Source: Lineolata rhizophorae
Taxonomy: Eukaryota; Ascomycota; Dothideomycetes; Lineolatales; Lineolataceae
Assembly: GCA_010093515.1 (NCBI GenBank)
Contig: MU001674.1
Coordinates: forward strand, 482,246 to 546,245
Direction: 5' to 3'
Length of the DNA stretch: 64,000 nt
The notes under the pieces were generated by a model, which was not told where the DNA came from, did not search any database, and worked only from the letters and a program-made list of their open reading frames with translations. This document shows, piece after piece, positions 1 through 11,300 of this stretch (position 1 is its first letter; the number at the start of each line of letters is the position of its first letter). Made by a program: the position numbers and the translations under genes.

Positions 1-535
1 GAGTAATTGAGGTTACCGACGGCAGCGCAAGAGAAATGGAAACAGAAACGCTTACGTTGAAAACGATAAGCATCATCCCAAATGTCACAGAGTATTCCGG
101 ACTTTGAGGTGTTAGGAGGAGAATGATTCCTTTGCACCTATTCGCAAACTCGCAGAATACATTAACAAATTCGGACGTTCGCTTCATCAACGTCGATCTC
201 CGGGCTCTGTCTTCTTGGTGGGCTTCGAGCACTTTGAGCTTGGCCACGAAGTCTTCTGGACTAGGTGGGTTCGCAAGGAGGTCGAGTTCTTCGTCGTCAA
301 GATTTAATTTCCGTAATCTTTCGATGGATCGATTGCACGCTTCTTGAGCCGGCGCGTAGAAGCTTGGCTTTTTTTAGTAGACTGACAGTATTAATCATTT
401 CTTAGCCACTAACCAGAAGTCGACGCCAGCTGTATACCAAGCAGTGTTCTGCGTTATTCGTTCGCGGGGTTTTGCTAGCTTATCGAGAGCTTCTTGTGTA
501 GAGCGCCTTGACGGAGGCTGTCCCGGTGGTCCCAT
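1..535 (-). CDS. Partial STAND/NLR-like N-terminal region (5' end; runs off left edge)
   Basis: Spliced partial gene read from the reverse strand. Exon 1 is 535-414 (ATG at 535, residues MGPPGQPPSRR...), intron 413-363, exon 2 362-56. A GTAAGC donor at 55 then opens an intron that leaves the window. About 142 residues are visible. They are helical and charged (SIERLRKLNLDDEELDLL) and end in a stretch with PQSPEYSVTFGMMLIVF. From memory, this layout (helical N-terminus, then an SPEY-T/S-x-FG-hydrophobic block) is typical of the region before the NTPase domain in fungal STAND/NLR-like and ankyrin proteins. That naming is recall, not a search. The gene is divergent from the AAA+ ATPase at 1208, with 672 bp between starts. 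Exon 2 stays open without stops and has good splice signals, so a real gene is likely; its function is only suggested. Confidence 0.6.
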
Positions 536-1207
536 CGTGCGCACTACCAACAGAAACTCCACTCTCGAAACCGAGTTAAATATTCCAGTCCAGAAAACTT
601 CGACTGTGCTGCTCAAGAATGGGATGTCACAAGATGACGCCCAAAGGACGGCATTCGCTGCCTAGCCGTGTAGTAGGAAAGGAGCTCAACTTATAAGAGC
701 GCGAGGCACCCTACTAATTTTTGTAGCCGTACGTTCTGGTTTAGACTATGTAAGTAGGTAGAATAAAATAATATGCGGTGGTTGCGCTCACATCTCTGAC
801 TTCAAAGTCGTTCTAGCTGTCACTTGGACGTGCTTCTTTTCAATGCGACGTGCTAAGGTCCTCAAATGGTGCGCAGCTACTACTGGTCAGTTCCTTAAGG
901 ATTCTACTTGGCCCCCACAAAATCACGTTCGCATCGCCCCACCCTAATACATGGGGGTATGTCGCTTGATCGGCGCTCAGCCTCAATCCTTCTTTCGAGT
1001 CAAATACGCTGAACTATCTCTTAGTCTACCACAGGGAGAAGTGTCACATTTTCCCGATACGGAGTATACCACTCTTTTTCAGCATTGCGGCCACTACGCA
1101 GCTTGCAGTGCTTCACACGAGTTCTAGCCCCCTCCCCCCTCCCACCGCATCCATTCTTAAGGTGCGAGTTTCTGCGACTTGACGCAATTCGAAGGTCTTT
1201 GGTAGCC
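536..1207. other. Divergent intergenic region
   Basis: This stretch lies between the divergent starts of the STAND-like gene and the AAA+ ATPase. It presumably holds both promoters. A pyrimidine run (about 1127-1146, rich in CCCCTCC) sits 60-80 bp before the ATPase ATG, a common feature of fungal 5' leaders. I see no other gene. Confidence 0.5.
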
Positions 1208-3603
1208 ATGGCAGGCAAGGCGGCTCAGGAAGTGATCGACGGGGCCTCACTAACTGGAAATCAAGATGAAGGCCCGAAAGAAAATGCCGAACCGAAAACT
1301 GAGAATGTTGGTGGGGATATTCTACTCACTGGAATCGGCCGCTTCGTCAAGGACGACAAAGGGGAGCGTATTGTTGATGAGGCTCACTGGAAGTTGCCAG
1401 CTCGTGCGGAGCATGAGAACTTTGCGCTTTACGTCCAACCAGAAGATAACAAAGAAGAGGAATCTCATGTTAAGGAAAAGCTCAACATTGTCTCGCCAGA
1501 ACTGAGGCGGATATTTCGAGAAGTCATCAAGTTCTATCCCGGAATTGGGCTTCAAGGAAATCGAATAACCTTCTCAGAACCGTACGATCCACTATACTTC
1601 TACTTTAAGGACATTTGCGAGTACGTCAAACAAAATCCGGACGATCCTGGCCGCAAGGATGTCGAGAGACTCCAAAGCTTTTACAATAAATGGATTCACC
1701 CTTTACACGAGAGAGTTGAAGACGACATCAGCGAAGGGATGGTCCAGTTCGACACTATGTGGGCTATATTCAAGCCTGGCGAATTGATCTATACTCTGGA
1801 TGAATTCAACGAACCCCGACTATTCATGCTGCTCGGCTGTACTTACCGTGATTCAGATCTCGGCATTTCATCTGACGTCTTCCCCAGCAGGATGTATCGC
1901 CGGTTCTGTGTTGACATGTGGTCTATCGGCTGGGACATGTCAGCAAAATCATTCGAGCGGTTTTCGCTAACAAAGATCATCCTGCCATTCACTGGGAGTC
2001 GGCCAATTACCTCTTTACGATTTTACCCCGTGAAGTACTACAAAAAAGGATCCCTGGAGTATATCGACAAGCTTCTGAGCCGCACTGAAGCGCGGGGTCG
2101 TCTTTGGAAACAACTCACCTGCCAACCACCATCTACGAAAAATTATAGTGGTGCCGCCCGCGAGCTTGTGAATGAGTATGGCTCAGTCTCTCAACTCCCT
2201 GACAGAATAAATGTAAGCAGTTAAGCAGCTCGCAGCAACTATTCATGCAAACTCAAATCTCTAATTATACGTGTCTACTAGCTCGATGAAAGGATTGTCG
2301 TTGATAACGAAACCCCATACCACACGGGCACGTTGCTACGTAACGTGTATCATAGCCCTGCCCGAAACATGTCGGCAGCTATGAATAGATGGAAAAAGTG
2401 GGATCTGAATGACGACGATCTTTCAGTCATCGGTTCGGGGACAATCGACGGTCATGAGCAATACGATAACTTCACTCCCGACCATGATTTTGATGCCCTG
2501 CAAGCTCGTCTCTGTCCGACAACTGTATCTTGCTACGGCATGACGTCTCGGAGATGGTATGTGATTACCGTTGAAAGCATTTCTGAGGCAAAATGGGCAA
2601 ACGAGGCTATTGAGCACCTTGTTTTAGATGAAAGCACAAAGAAGATCGTATTAGGCCTCGTACAACAGCATCAAAAGAACAAGGACAGAGTCCTTAGTGA
2701 CGTAATACCTTCTAAGGGTAAAGTAAGTAATTGGAATACGGTACTCTCCACCAGACCCAACACTTACAGCGGCATAGGGTCTTGTCTTTGTGCTTCATGG
2801 ACCACCCGGTGTTGGAAAAACCTTGACGGCGGGTAAGCATGATTCAACATAGTCAGGGTTGTATAGAGTTACTGACATAGGGTAGAAAGTGTCGCGGAGT
2901 ACACACAGAAGCCTCTATTTCCAATGAATATAGGCGAGATGGTAGCGGAAAATGATCTCACCTCGGTTCTCCAAGACGTATTTATTACTGCTACTCGATG
3001 GGACGCTGTCCTCGTCCTTGATGAAGCTGACGTGCTTCTTGAAAAGAGGTCTTTTGAGGACCTTGGAAGAAACGGTGTGGTCTCGGGTAGGTCTCAATCT
3101 TGTTTCAACAATCCATTACTCAAACTGTATTGCTTATGTTCCTAGTATTTTTACGTATGATTGAATACTACGAAGGTATACTCTTCCTCACCACCAACCG
3201 CATCGAGACGATGGACATTGCGTTTCAATCGCGTATACACATTGCTATAGAGTTCAAGGCACTTGACAGTCTGGTTCGTCGCCAGATTTGGGAGAATTTC
3301 ATTCACCGACTAGATGTGGGTGAAGCTGGAGCGAAGAAGGAGTTGTTGGCAGCACTTGACGACCTGCAGGAGTGGGATTTGAACGGGCGCCAGATTCGAA
3401 ATGTATTGTCCATTGCTCAGTCCATCGCACTAAGTTCGGAGAGAAGACGAGGCGCGCTTCGGTACGAACACGTCGAGCACGTCGCATCGCAGACAATCAA
3501 TTTCCAGCATTTCTTCGAGGGATCAACTAGGGATAGAAAGGCGCAAATTGGGGAGATCAGCAGCAGGCAGTTCCAGGAAAGACGAGGCCGAGGATTCCGC
3601 TAA
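1208..3603 (+). CDS. AAA+ ATPase with N-terminal DUF7025-like domain
   Basis: Predicted 719-residue AAA+ ATPase encoded by five exons, with introns 2213-2281, 2723-2777, 2833-2885 and 3087-3145. All joins keep frame and the gene ends in TAA at 3601-3603. ATG 1208 is the first in-frame ATG. The N-terminal half has the globular region seen in many fungal AAA proteins (PLYFYFKDICEYV ... FDTMWAIFKPGELIY), which I recall as DUF7025. The C-terminal half is the motor: Walker A GPPGVGKT joined across intron 2, Walker B VLVLDEAD, a sensor-1-like LFLTTNR, then QSRIH with the likely arginine finger, and a helical lid (NGRQIRNVLSIAQSIAL). The family is widespread in filamentous fungi and the substrate is generally unknown. 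No membrane segment or signal peptide is visible. The paired STAND-like gene may share its promoter region. Family assignment is strong; the specific role is unknown. Confidence 0.85.
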
Positions 3604-4670
3604 TTTGGAACGAAATGGCGAGCGCTATAATCGCAGAGCTTTTCTCTGCTCTTCTTGCATCTATCACAAATAATCACCGCCTGCATAAAGAAATAAAGAG
3701 CATCTTTGTTGAACTTTAAGGCTGGCAAAAACTCAAGTAAATTAAAACTTAGTTCCCATAGGCCGTCCGAGACTTCCCCGCCCAGCATATATTATGAATT
3801 AGGGGTCTAGGACTAATTAAGTTTCTTATAAATACGTAAAAGATAGGAACATCAAGACGAGCTCAAGTGCTGGTATTAGTATCAATCTTGTATTTGCATT
3901 TACCACAAGAATATATAGCGATAAACTTACGAACAATTACAACTAGAAATATCAAATTTGTGGGTAGTGTAAGGATACATTTCAGACTCCTTTATTATAG
4001 CATCGCTGGGCTTGTTAAAATATCGTAGGATGGAGGAGCAAATAAATGGCATGACTCGTCAACCAGTGTTCTGTTCTGATGCGGATCACGGCTTAGCTGA
4101 GGGAAATCTTCAGATGTCGCTCTGGATAGCGAAAAGAATTCAGATCACAACTCAAGCACGCCATGCAGTCCAGATATAAATAATAGTATTTGGTGCAAAG
4201 GCCCTTATATGAAGGCTCCGCTTCTAGTCATGTGGTAGGTAGTGCTAACTGGTGCTGCCTATCTTATGACAGGATTGGTATTTATTAGATGACCGCAAGT
4301 AGTCCGAAACTTTTTTTTCGCTCATTTATTAGCTGATAGAATCAACTTGTGTAATTTCTTGATAGACTTTTTAGTATGGCTAAATAGTCCTAGATCGGTA
4401 ACTTCAAAGCTAACGTACTATGACTGCTCCTTAATCTTATCATACCTTAGTACATTATAGTAGACCTGAGTATCCAGTGAATTTCGTAGCATTCCAACAT
4501 AGTTGGCAAACATTTCGTGTGCACCAAGCTGAATGAAACTATTCCAGATGTCCCGTAGTCAATAAAGCCAGAAGCCTTAGAGTAGTTTTGACTACACACG
4601 GACTGTGGTTGCAACGTCATTTGTAAGCCATCTAAATGTTGCAAGTTATGAAAGCAACTTCCTCATGTAA
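3604..4670. other. AT-rich gene-empty stretch
   Basis: This region is visibly richer in A+T and TpA than the neighbouring genes, with no open frame of useful length on either strand. It may be decayed repeat DNA altered by repeat-induced point mutation, but no intact repeat copy exists in the window to compare with. Confidence 0.4.
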
Positions 4671-4672
4671 CC

Positions 4673-4870
4673 GTGTTGTAGAGATGTCGGAAGGAGCGTT
4701 CGCTAAGAGCGGAAGGGACCCGGCCGGTCGGAAAGTGGCTTGAGCCTACAGCTCAAGAAACGAAGTTAATTGATCTATAAGACTCAATAGACCAATAGAC
4801 TAAAGCCGAACTTCCAACGGCAGGCGCGTCTTGCACCTAGTACTAAGTCTAGTCTTCAGTCTTCTTCCTT
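4673..4870 (+). mobile_element. Possible solo-LTR-like fossil (Copia-type layout)
   Basis: The block opens with TGTTG and carries three short hairpins in a row: around 4701-4711, 4717-4729 (GACC/GGTC arms) and 4739-4757 (CTTGAGC/GCTCAAG arms). An A-rich stretch and a pyrimidine-rich CTTC tract at about 4855-4880 follow. Hairpin strings plus a CTTC tract are a layout I recall from LTRs of fungal Copia elements. No internal coding domains are recognisable nearby. If it is an LTR, it is an old, incomplete, isolated copy with unclear ends. Confidence 0.3.
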
Positions 4871-5012
4871 CCTTCTACCGTCTTCAAGTTCATCGCCAAT
4901 ATCATCTTCATGCCGCGCAATTCAGATTACACGCACACTCCAGACCAAGACCACATCTTCCCACTCAAGTATTTGACATTCTCACATCTTGCCGCCTTCC
5001 ACGATCAAGAAT

Positions 5013-5708
5013 ATGTCGATGTCAAAGATCGCCCCATCCTCTCGGGTCCCTGCCGGCCGCGGCCCTGCGATCACCCCAGCCCCGGCTGTCCCAACGGCCA
5101 ACACTAAGCCCACCTCGACCTCTCACGACGCCCGCGCGACGGGCACCAGGACCCGGCGTCCGACCCTCCCCTTCGTGGTGTCGGACGACGATGACGACAA
5201 CGGGGATGACGAACCCGCGGCATCCATGGCTCCGACAAAGGAGCAGAAGAAGGCCGCCGCGGCCAGCAAGACGGCCAGCCCGTCGTTAACCCGGGCTCGG
5301 AGCAACTCCCCGCTCTTCGTGACGCCGCCGCCGAAGCGTAAGTTTGAAGACGCGCTCGGTGGCGACGGCCAGCAACCGACACCGCCGCCGTCGCGACCCC
5401 GCCTCGGAAGGTGCTTCATGAGGCGTAAGCCTGCGTCGGAGCGCGGTGCGGCGGCGACGCCTAAGGAGAAGACGCCGGCGCCGGACCCGGCCCGGGCGCT
5501 CGCCGACGACGTTCTCCGGGTTCTAGGGGGGTTGGGGCTGCTAGTTGGTTCAGAGTGCGGGGCGGCGGTCGAGAGCGTCGTGAGGAAGCACTTCGCCGAG
5601 AAGCGGGCGCGCATCAAGGGCCTCGAGGATGAGGTGGGGAAGTTGAAGAAGGAGAAGGAGACGGCAGCGAGGGTCGGACGGTTCGACTCAGTGGTCCGGC
5701 GGGTGTAG
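5013..5708 (+). CDS. Hypothetical protein, disordered with C-terminal coiled coil
   Basis: Single-exon frame of 231 residues starting at ATG 5013 (the second ATG of MSMSK is 6 bp later) and ending in TAG at 5706-5708. I do not recognise a family. The N-terminal 150 residues are Pro/Ala/Thr-rich and disordered, with an acidic patch (DDDDDNGDDE) and basic stretches (PPPKRKFED) that could be a nuclear signal. The C-terminal part is ordered: a hydrophobic helix (LADDVLRVLGGLGLLVGSE) and a heptad-like coiled coil (RARIKGLEDEVGKLKKEKE). The frame is strongly GC-rich at third positions, unlike the AT-rich DNA upstream, which supports real coding. It begins about 150 bp after an LTR-like fossil, which may supply its leader. 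It could be an orphan or a lineage-specific gene. Confidence 0.55.
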   Translation: MSMSKIAPSSRVPAGRGPAITPAPAVPTANTKPTSTSHDARATGTRTRRPTLPFVVSDDDDDNGDDEPAASMAPTKEQKKAAAASKTASPSLTRARSNSPLFVTPPPKRKFEDALGGDGQQPTPPPSRPRLGRCFMRRKPASERGAAATPKEKTPAPDPARALADDVLRVLGGLGLLVGSECGAAVESVVRKHFAEKRARIKGLEDEVGKLKKEKETAARVGRFDSVVRRV

Positions 5709-8349
5709 AAGAAGCATCAGTCTCAACAGAGCAGCTGTTACATTGAGTTCTTTCGGCACGGCCGAATTGGTCTGAAGACATGTTGCAGCTAACATGATGT
5801 TTGTCGGATGAAAAATTTTGAGTCTTTTGGAACAGAAGCATTCAAGACTGGATAGCAGAAGAGCGCCGACCTCACGCTCTGACGACAGCTTAATGATGCC
5901 CATTAATAATTCGTTAACACCAGTCTATGCCAAACCGTTGTTGAAATAAACAACGAAGCGAAATCTAACATTGAAACTCAAGTCTCTGCAAATCTTGCCT
6001 ATTTTCAGAACAGGATGCAGTAGTCGCCAATCAGACGGTCCGGCTCGCGACTCCGCTCTATCGCGATTGGATTGAGGTGGCACGTACCTGGACTTCCTAG
6101 TCTTGGGCGTCCTTCTAGGTGACGATCCCGAAGATTCGAAGAAGTGGTTGAGGAGAGGGGCCGCTTTGTGCAACAGTTGGCGGTGCCAAAGATCGACCTG
6201 TGGGGAATCCCATGGCGTGGACGGAAGAGCGGCATCATCGGAACTTATCTGGGTACCGAGGTACCTACTATACACAGGGACTCCCACCAAACACCTTCGG
6301 TCAATGTACTAACAGACCTACAGTAGTACCGCGCTCCTTCATACCGCAACACGAGCCTCTGTTCCCGTGATCGACCCGCCTTGTCCTGATTAGGACCCGG
6401 GGCACGCTCGCCGCGCCTAGTCGCCGATCAAGCCACCCTCCCTCCCAAGCCAAATACATTTCTCTATATAACCGCCACAGCGCTTACTTCGGCAGCGCGT
6501 GCTTCCGGCTTGACTTGGGCTAGGGGGAGCTGCCCGGCTGCGTGATGTGGCGCTATCGCCGTCTAACGGCTGCGCGATCGCGATCACGCGCGGCGTGCAG
6601 AGCCGTTGGCGATGGCGGTGGTGGTGCGAGTGGCGGGCAGTTGGGCATCTATGGACTTGCCCGTCTTAACGGGTTTGCATATGGTGTTCCACACTGGATT
6701 TTTCTTCTTTGGTAGGAGGACTATTCGGAGGGGGGTTTGCGATGATATCGTTCGGTTGCGACGGCAGATGACAATGGAAGATTTTTCATTCGCACAGATG
6801 AAGGAGGCTGTGTCGCAGCGTACGGATGGACTCACGCACGATAATGAAACCCAGGGTTTAGACTCATCGTCTTCGATTCAATAAGCGAACACCCGGGTTG
6901 GCGGAATGCGGAATACAGAACCCTAGAATGTGTTTGAGATGGAATATGAAATCATTTCGCGGGAGAATGTTGCTCGTAGCACTACATTCTAAACTGTAGT
7001 GAATAGCATACGCTACCTAGAGATGCCGTGGACCGTACACGACTTACTACAATGCTTCATTGTACCCCGAAGCTTTTGTCACGCCGTAGTTTGTGGGACG
7101 GAGGACTGGCGCTCGAGTAACGGAGTGAGCTGACAGTTAGCGACATGGTTTGAATGCTCCACCCACTAGTGAGGTGTCGTGTTGAAAGCCCTTGGGCGGA
7201 AGCATTTTTCCTAGCGTTCAGTCACATGGGACGCCTGCATGCTCGATATTCGAACGCATATGCAATCTGCTTTGCCTGCACGATTGCGTCGCTGGGGAGC
7301 TGAACATAGCCTGAGTAAGGAAAAACTGGAGAGGAAAGCGGAGGCTACCTTGCGGACTGGTTAGTAAGACCGGAAGCGACTGGTCCACACGTACCCGGGG
7401 CACCGCTCCGCGCCCGTCGACGGTGGCTCTTCTGACGCGGCGACGAGATTGGCCGACGGATGTTTGACACAGGGCCGTGAGTAGCGCCTCGTTTTCCCGC
7501 GTCCGCGTTACAGACTCATGGCGGGCCGGGGCCGCTCAGGGCTTCTCGTGGCGTGCGGCTGCCAAGGACTGCGGGGGGAACGCCCAGGGCCGCGAGGCTT
7601 GATCGGAACTTGGCGCGCCGTGATTGGCTGCAGTGCCGCCGCCCATGTTTTCCCATCTCTCGCTTCCCCTTTTGCCCCCGTCGCACCATTCCCGCCTGTT
7701 TACTCCTCTTCTCCACTCGCACGCCCGGTCGCGTGCGGGTCCACTGGCCTCAGCGTTTCGCGGCCAGGCACCGCAGCGCCGATGAGCCTTGCGCTTGCTC
7801 GTTTGCGCGCAACGCCAGGGGAACCGGGCAGGGGATGGGGCGAACGAGTGCGGGAGATGTGCGGTCGAAGCGCGCCTTCTGCCACGCCACCCTGCGTGCT
7901 TTGTGCGGCGGCGCGCGACTTGTGCGGACTCCACTACATCATGTACGTACCACGTAGTAGGCCCCCCCCAAGCGTATGGAAGACATACATAATACTCTTT
8001 TCCGCACCGCCGAAGGCTCTCGAAGCGTCATGTGTGAAGCGGTCACTCTGCATGCAGCACAAACGTCTCATTACTCAGTCCGTCTCTTGCGCGCCTTTCA
8101 CATTCTTTCCTGTTCTCGCGTGTCGCAGCTGCCGGTCGCTGGTCTTCCGGTCGCGCCTGCACCCGCTATAAAGTCACGACCAGGGTTGCCCCATCGGAGC
8201 ATCGGACGAGCAATTCCAATATATCTTGTCGCACACGACCCGTTGCTCCTCAAATTACCCTGCAGCCGTCCCTAGTCGGCTAGTTGATTGCCGCACGCCC
8301 TGTGTTTATTTTCTTGGATTTCCTTGCAATACCTGAACCGGGCCCAATC
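5709..8349. other. Intergenic region before the copper ATPase
   Basis: About 2.6 kb with no gene I can support. The first half (to about 7400) has mixed composition. The second half (7400-8349) is GC-rich and pyrimidine-rich on the + strand, with a TACGTAC-type cluster near 7941-7958, and is probably the promoter and 5' leader of the copper ATPase. Open frames here lack codon bias and overlap on several frames and both strands. Confidence 0.4.
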
Positions 8350-11300
8350 ATGGGGCCCCGCGATTCTCTTGCCGCGGCTCGCCGTCGGTCCATGGCCCCG
8401 GCCATGCCGCTGGATACTGTCACGACCACGTTCTTCATATCGAATCTCCACTGCCCGTCATGCGTGGCGGGTATCGAGGCGGCACTTAAGGCCCTGCATC
8501 CTCCGCCAAGGTCCATCTCGCACTCCATCCTCACCCACCAAATAGTCGCCCGACATTCATCCGAGCTCCCGGTGCAGGCCATACGCGAAGCTCTCGATCT
8601 CGCCGGCTTCGAGATTCACAGCGTCTTCGAGGAAGGCGAAGCCCAGCAAGACGACCGGCCCAAGCCGACCGGTATTCGGCACTTCGGAACCGAATGGGAA
8701 AGCAGCTTGGAGCGGGCCGTAGCACGCTGGCGCGAGAGCCAAAAGAGGGAATCCGAGATGCGGAACCACCAACGACACATCCAACAATGCGAGCAGTGTC
8801 GAAGCGAGGTCCTCGGACTCGGTGCCTCTGTTGAAACGGGGCTCTACCCGGTGGAGTCTACCACTTCGGCATCTCAGCTGGTATGTTCGGAGAAAATTCA
8901 AAGCATCCAGCATGCCGAAGACGTTCCACTCTCACCCTTCTCGGAGAACACTGATCCTGAGAAAGCGTTTGTTGCCGTTGAGTCGCCGAAGGCCCCGTTG
9001 CTTTTCAAGGGCACCTTCGGCATCACGGGGATGACATGCAGCGCATGTGTTGGAACGATTTCGAACGCGTTGGAGGAGTTCTCGTGGATCCGAACTGTCG
9101 ACGTCGGTCTGTTGACCAACAGCGCAACCATTGTCTTCGAAGGAAAAGAGCACGTGGATGAGATCATTGAGACAATCGAAGATCGTGGTTACGATGCAAG
9201 CCTAGACGAGCTAGACGAAGTCAAGCTCAAGGAGAAACAAAAAGGTCGCAGCGACACGTGGAAAGCGGCGCTCTCGATTGATGGCATGACGTGCAGCTCG
9301 TGCGTCGGCAACGTAACCGCGGTAGTGCAGAACCACTCCTTCGTCAAGCACGTCGATGTCAACTTGATTTCAAACAGTGCCATCGTTGTCTTCGACGGAC
9401 GGGATCATCTCGGTGAGATCACGCAATCAATTGAAGATGCCGGTTTCGACGTCGTCGTCAACGATATTGCTAGGAGCAGCGTCGGAGAGGAAGTGGAGGA
9501 CATTGAACGGACCGTTGCGATTCGAGTCAAGGGAATGTACTGCCATCACTGCCCGTCAAAAGTTGGCAGCGCTCTCTCGTCCGCGTTTGGGTCCGACGTC
9601 CGGGTCGAGACCCCTTTAGCATTGGGCAATGAGCTCCTGAAGATCAAGTACCTCCCACGGCCGCCGGATCTCACCATAAGAAACATTATGCACACTATTG
9701 GAGCGGCGGACCGGAACTTCGAGCTGTCCATCTATCACCCGCCCTCTCTGGAAGACCGCGCGCGGGAGATGCAACGTCGGGAGCGACGACACATCTTACT
9801 CCGCTTAATCCTTGCCATTGCTGTGGCAATTCCTACTTTCATCATTGGCATCGTCCTCATGAGCCTCGTTCCCAAGGACAATCCAAGCCGTGAATACTTG
9901 ATGCGCCCTTTGTGGGCTGGGAACATCAGTCGTGCTGAATGGGCGCTCTTCATTTTAGCAACTCCGGTTTACTTTTTCGCTGCCGACGTCTTCCACCGCC
10001 GTGCATTCAACGAAATCAAGGCTATGTGGCGGCCTGGCAGTCGCACACCATTCTTGAAGAGATTCTACCGCTTCGGCAGCATGAACATGCTTATGTCTCT
10101 CGGGACATCCATCGCATATTTCGCGTCGATTGCGGAAGTCGGCATTGCTTCTCAGCGCGCAAAACACTCGACAATGGGCAAAAGCGCGTACTACTTTGAT
10201 TCGGTGGTTTTCTTGACCATGTTCCTCTTGATCGGCCGATTCCTAGAGGCGTATAGCAAGGCGAAAGCAGGTGATGCGGTGACTTCCCTTGGAAAACTTC
10301 GACCTACTGAGGCTATCCTGGTCGATTCTGCCTTTGGCAACGATCACAAAGTTCCATTGGATCTCTTGGACGTGGGCGATGTTGTTCGTATCCCTCACGG
10401 CGCCAGTCCGCCGTTTGATGGCACAATTGTCGAAGGCCAGACCTCATTCGACGAGTCGAGCCTCACGGGCGAGTCTCTCCCTATTCCAAAGGCCGTTGGC
10501 GACACCGTCTTTTCGGGTACTGTGAACAAGGGCGGTCCGGTCACCGTTCAGCTTACCAGCATTTCCGGCTCTTCTATGTTGGACCAAATCATCAATGTCG
10601 TTCGAGAGGGTCAGACACGCCGTGCGCCCGTTGAGCGTGTTGCAGACATCATCACTGGCCATTTCGTTCCATTCGTGGTATTGATTGGTATTGTCACGTG
10701 GATTATCTGGCTAAGCTTGGGCCTCTCGGGTACTCTTCCAGATCATTATCGCGACAGTAGCGCCGGAGGCTGGCCGTTGTGGTCGCTGCGCTTCGCGATT
10801 GCCGTCTTCGTAATTGCTTGCCCATGCGGCATCGGTCTGGCTGCCCCAACGGCACTCTTCGTTGGCGGTGGTCTGGCCGCTCGCCATGGTATTCTCGTCA
10901 AGGGAGGAGGCGAAGCATTCCAGGAGGCAAGCAGCCTGGACTGTATTGTGTTTGATAAAACAGGGACTTTGACCCAGGGAGGCGATCCTGCAGTGACGGA
11001 TTACGAACATCTCGCGGGAGACAACGATTCCCGGCTGTTGGGGACGGCGAAAAAAATGGAAGAAGGAAGTGGACACCCTGTCGCGAAATCGATTGTGTCT
11101 TTCTGCACATCCCGTTCAGCAGAGTCCGTCGAGGTCGTAGGCATCGACGAGATTCCAGGCAAGGGAATGAAAGGCAGATTCAAGGTCGGAGGAAATCACT
11201 CCATCGCCATCCTTGGCAACGAATCTCTCATGGCAGACCACAGCGTACACATCGGCCCTGAGGCGACCGAGAGGCTCAAGTCTTGGATGCAGCAGGGCAA

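Noticed and set aside
4447-4644. 65-residue minus-strand frame in the AT-rich gap
   Set aside because: No recognisable motif; at most decayed repeat sequence.
7518-8171. 217-residue + strand frame upstream of the copper ATPase
   Set aside because: Several frames on both strands are open over the same GC-rich stretch, the protein has no coherent composition, and the region fits a promoter/leader.
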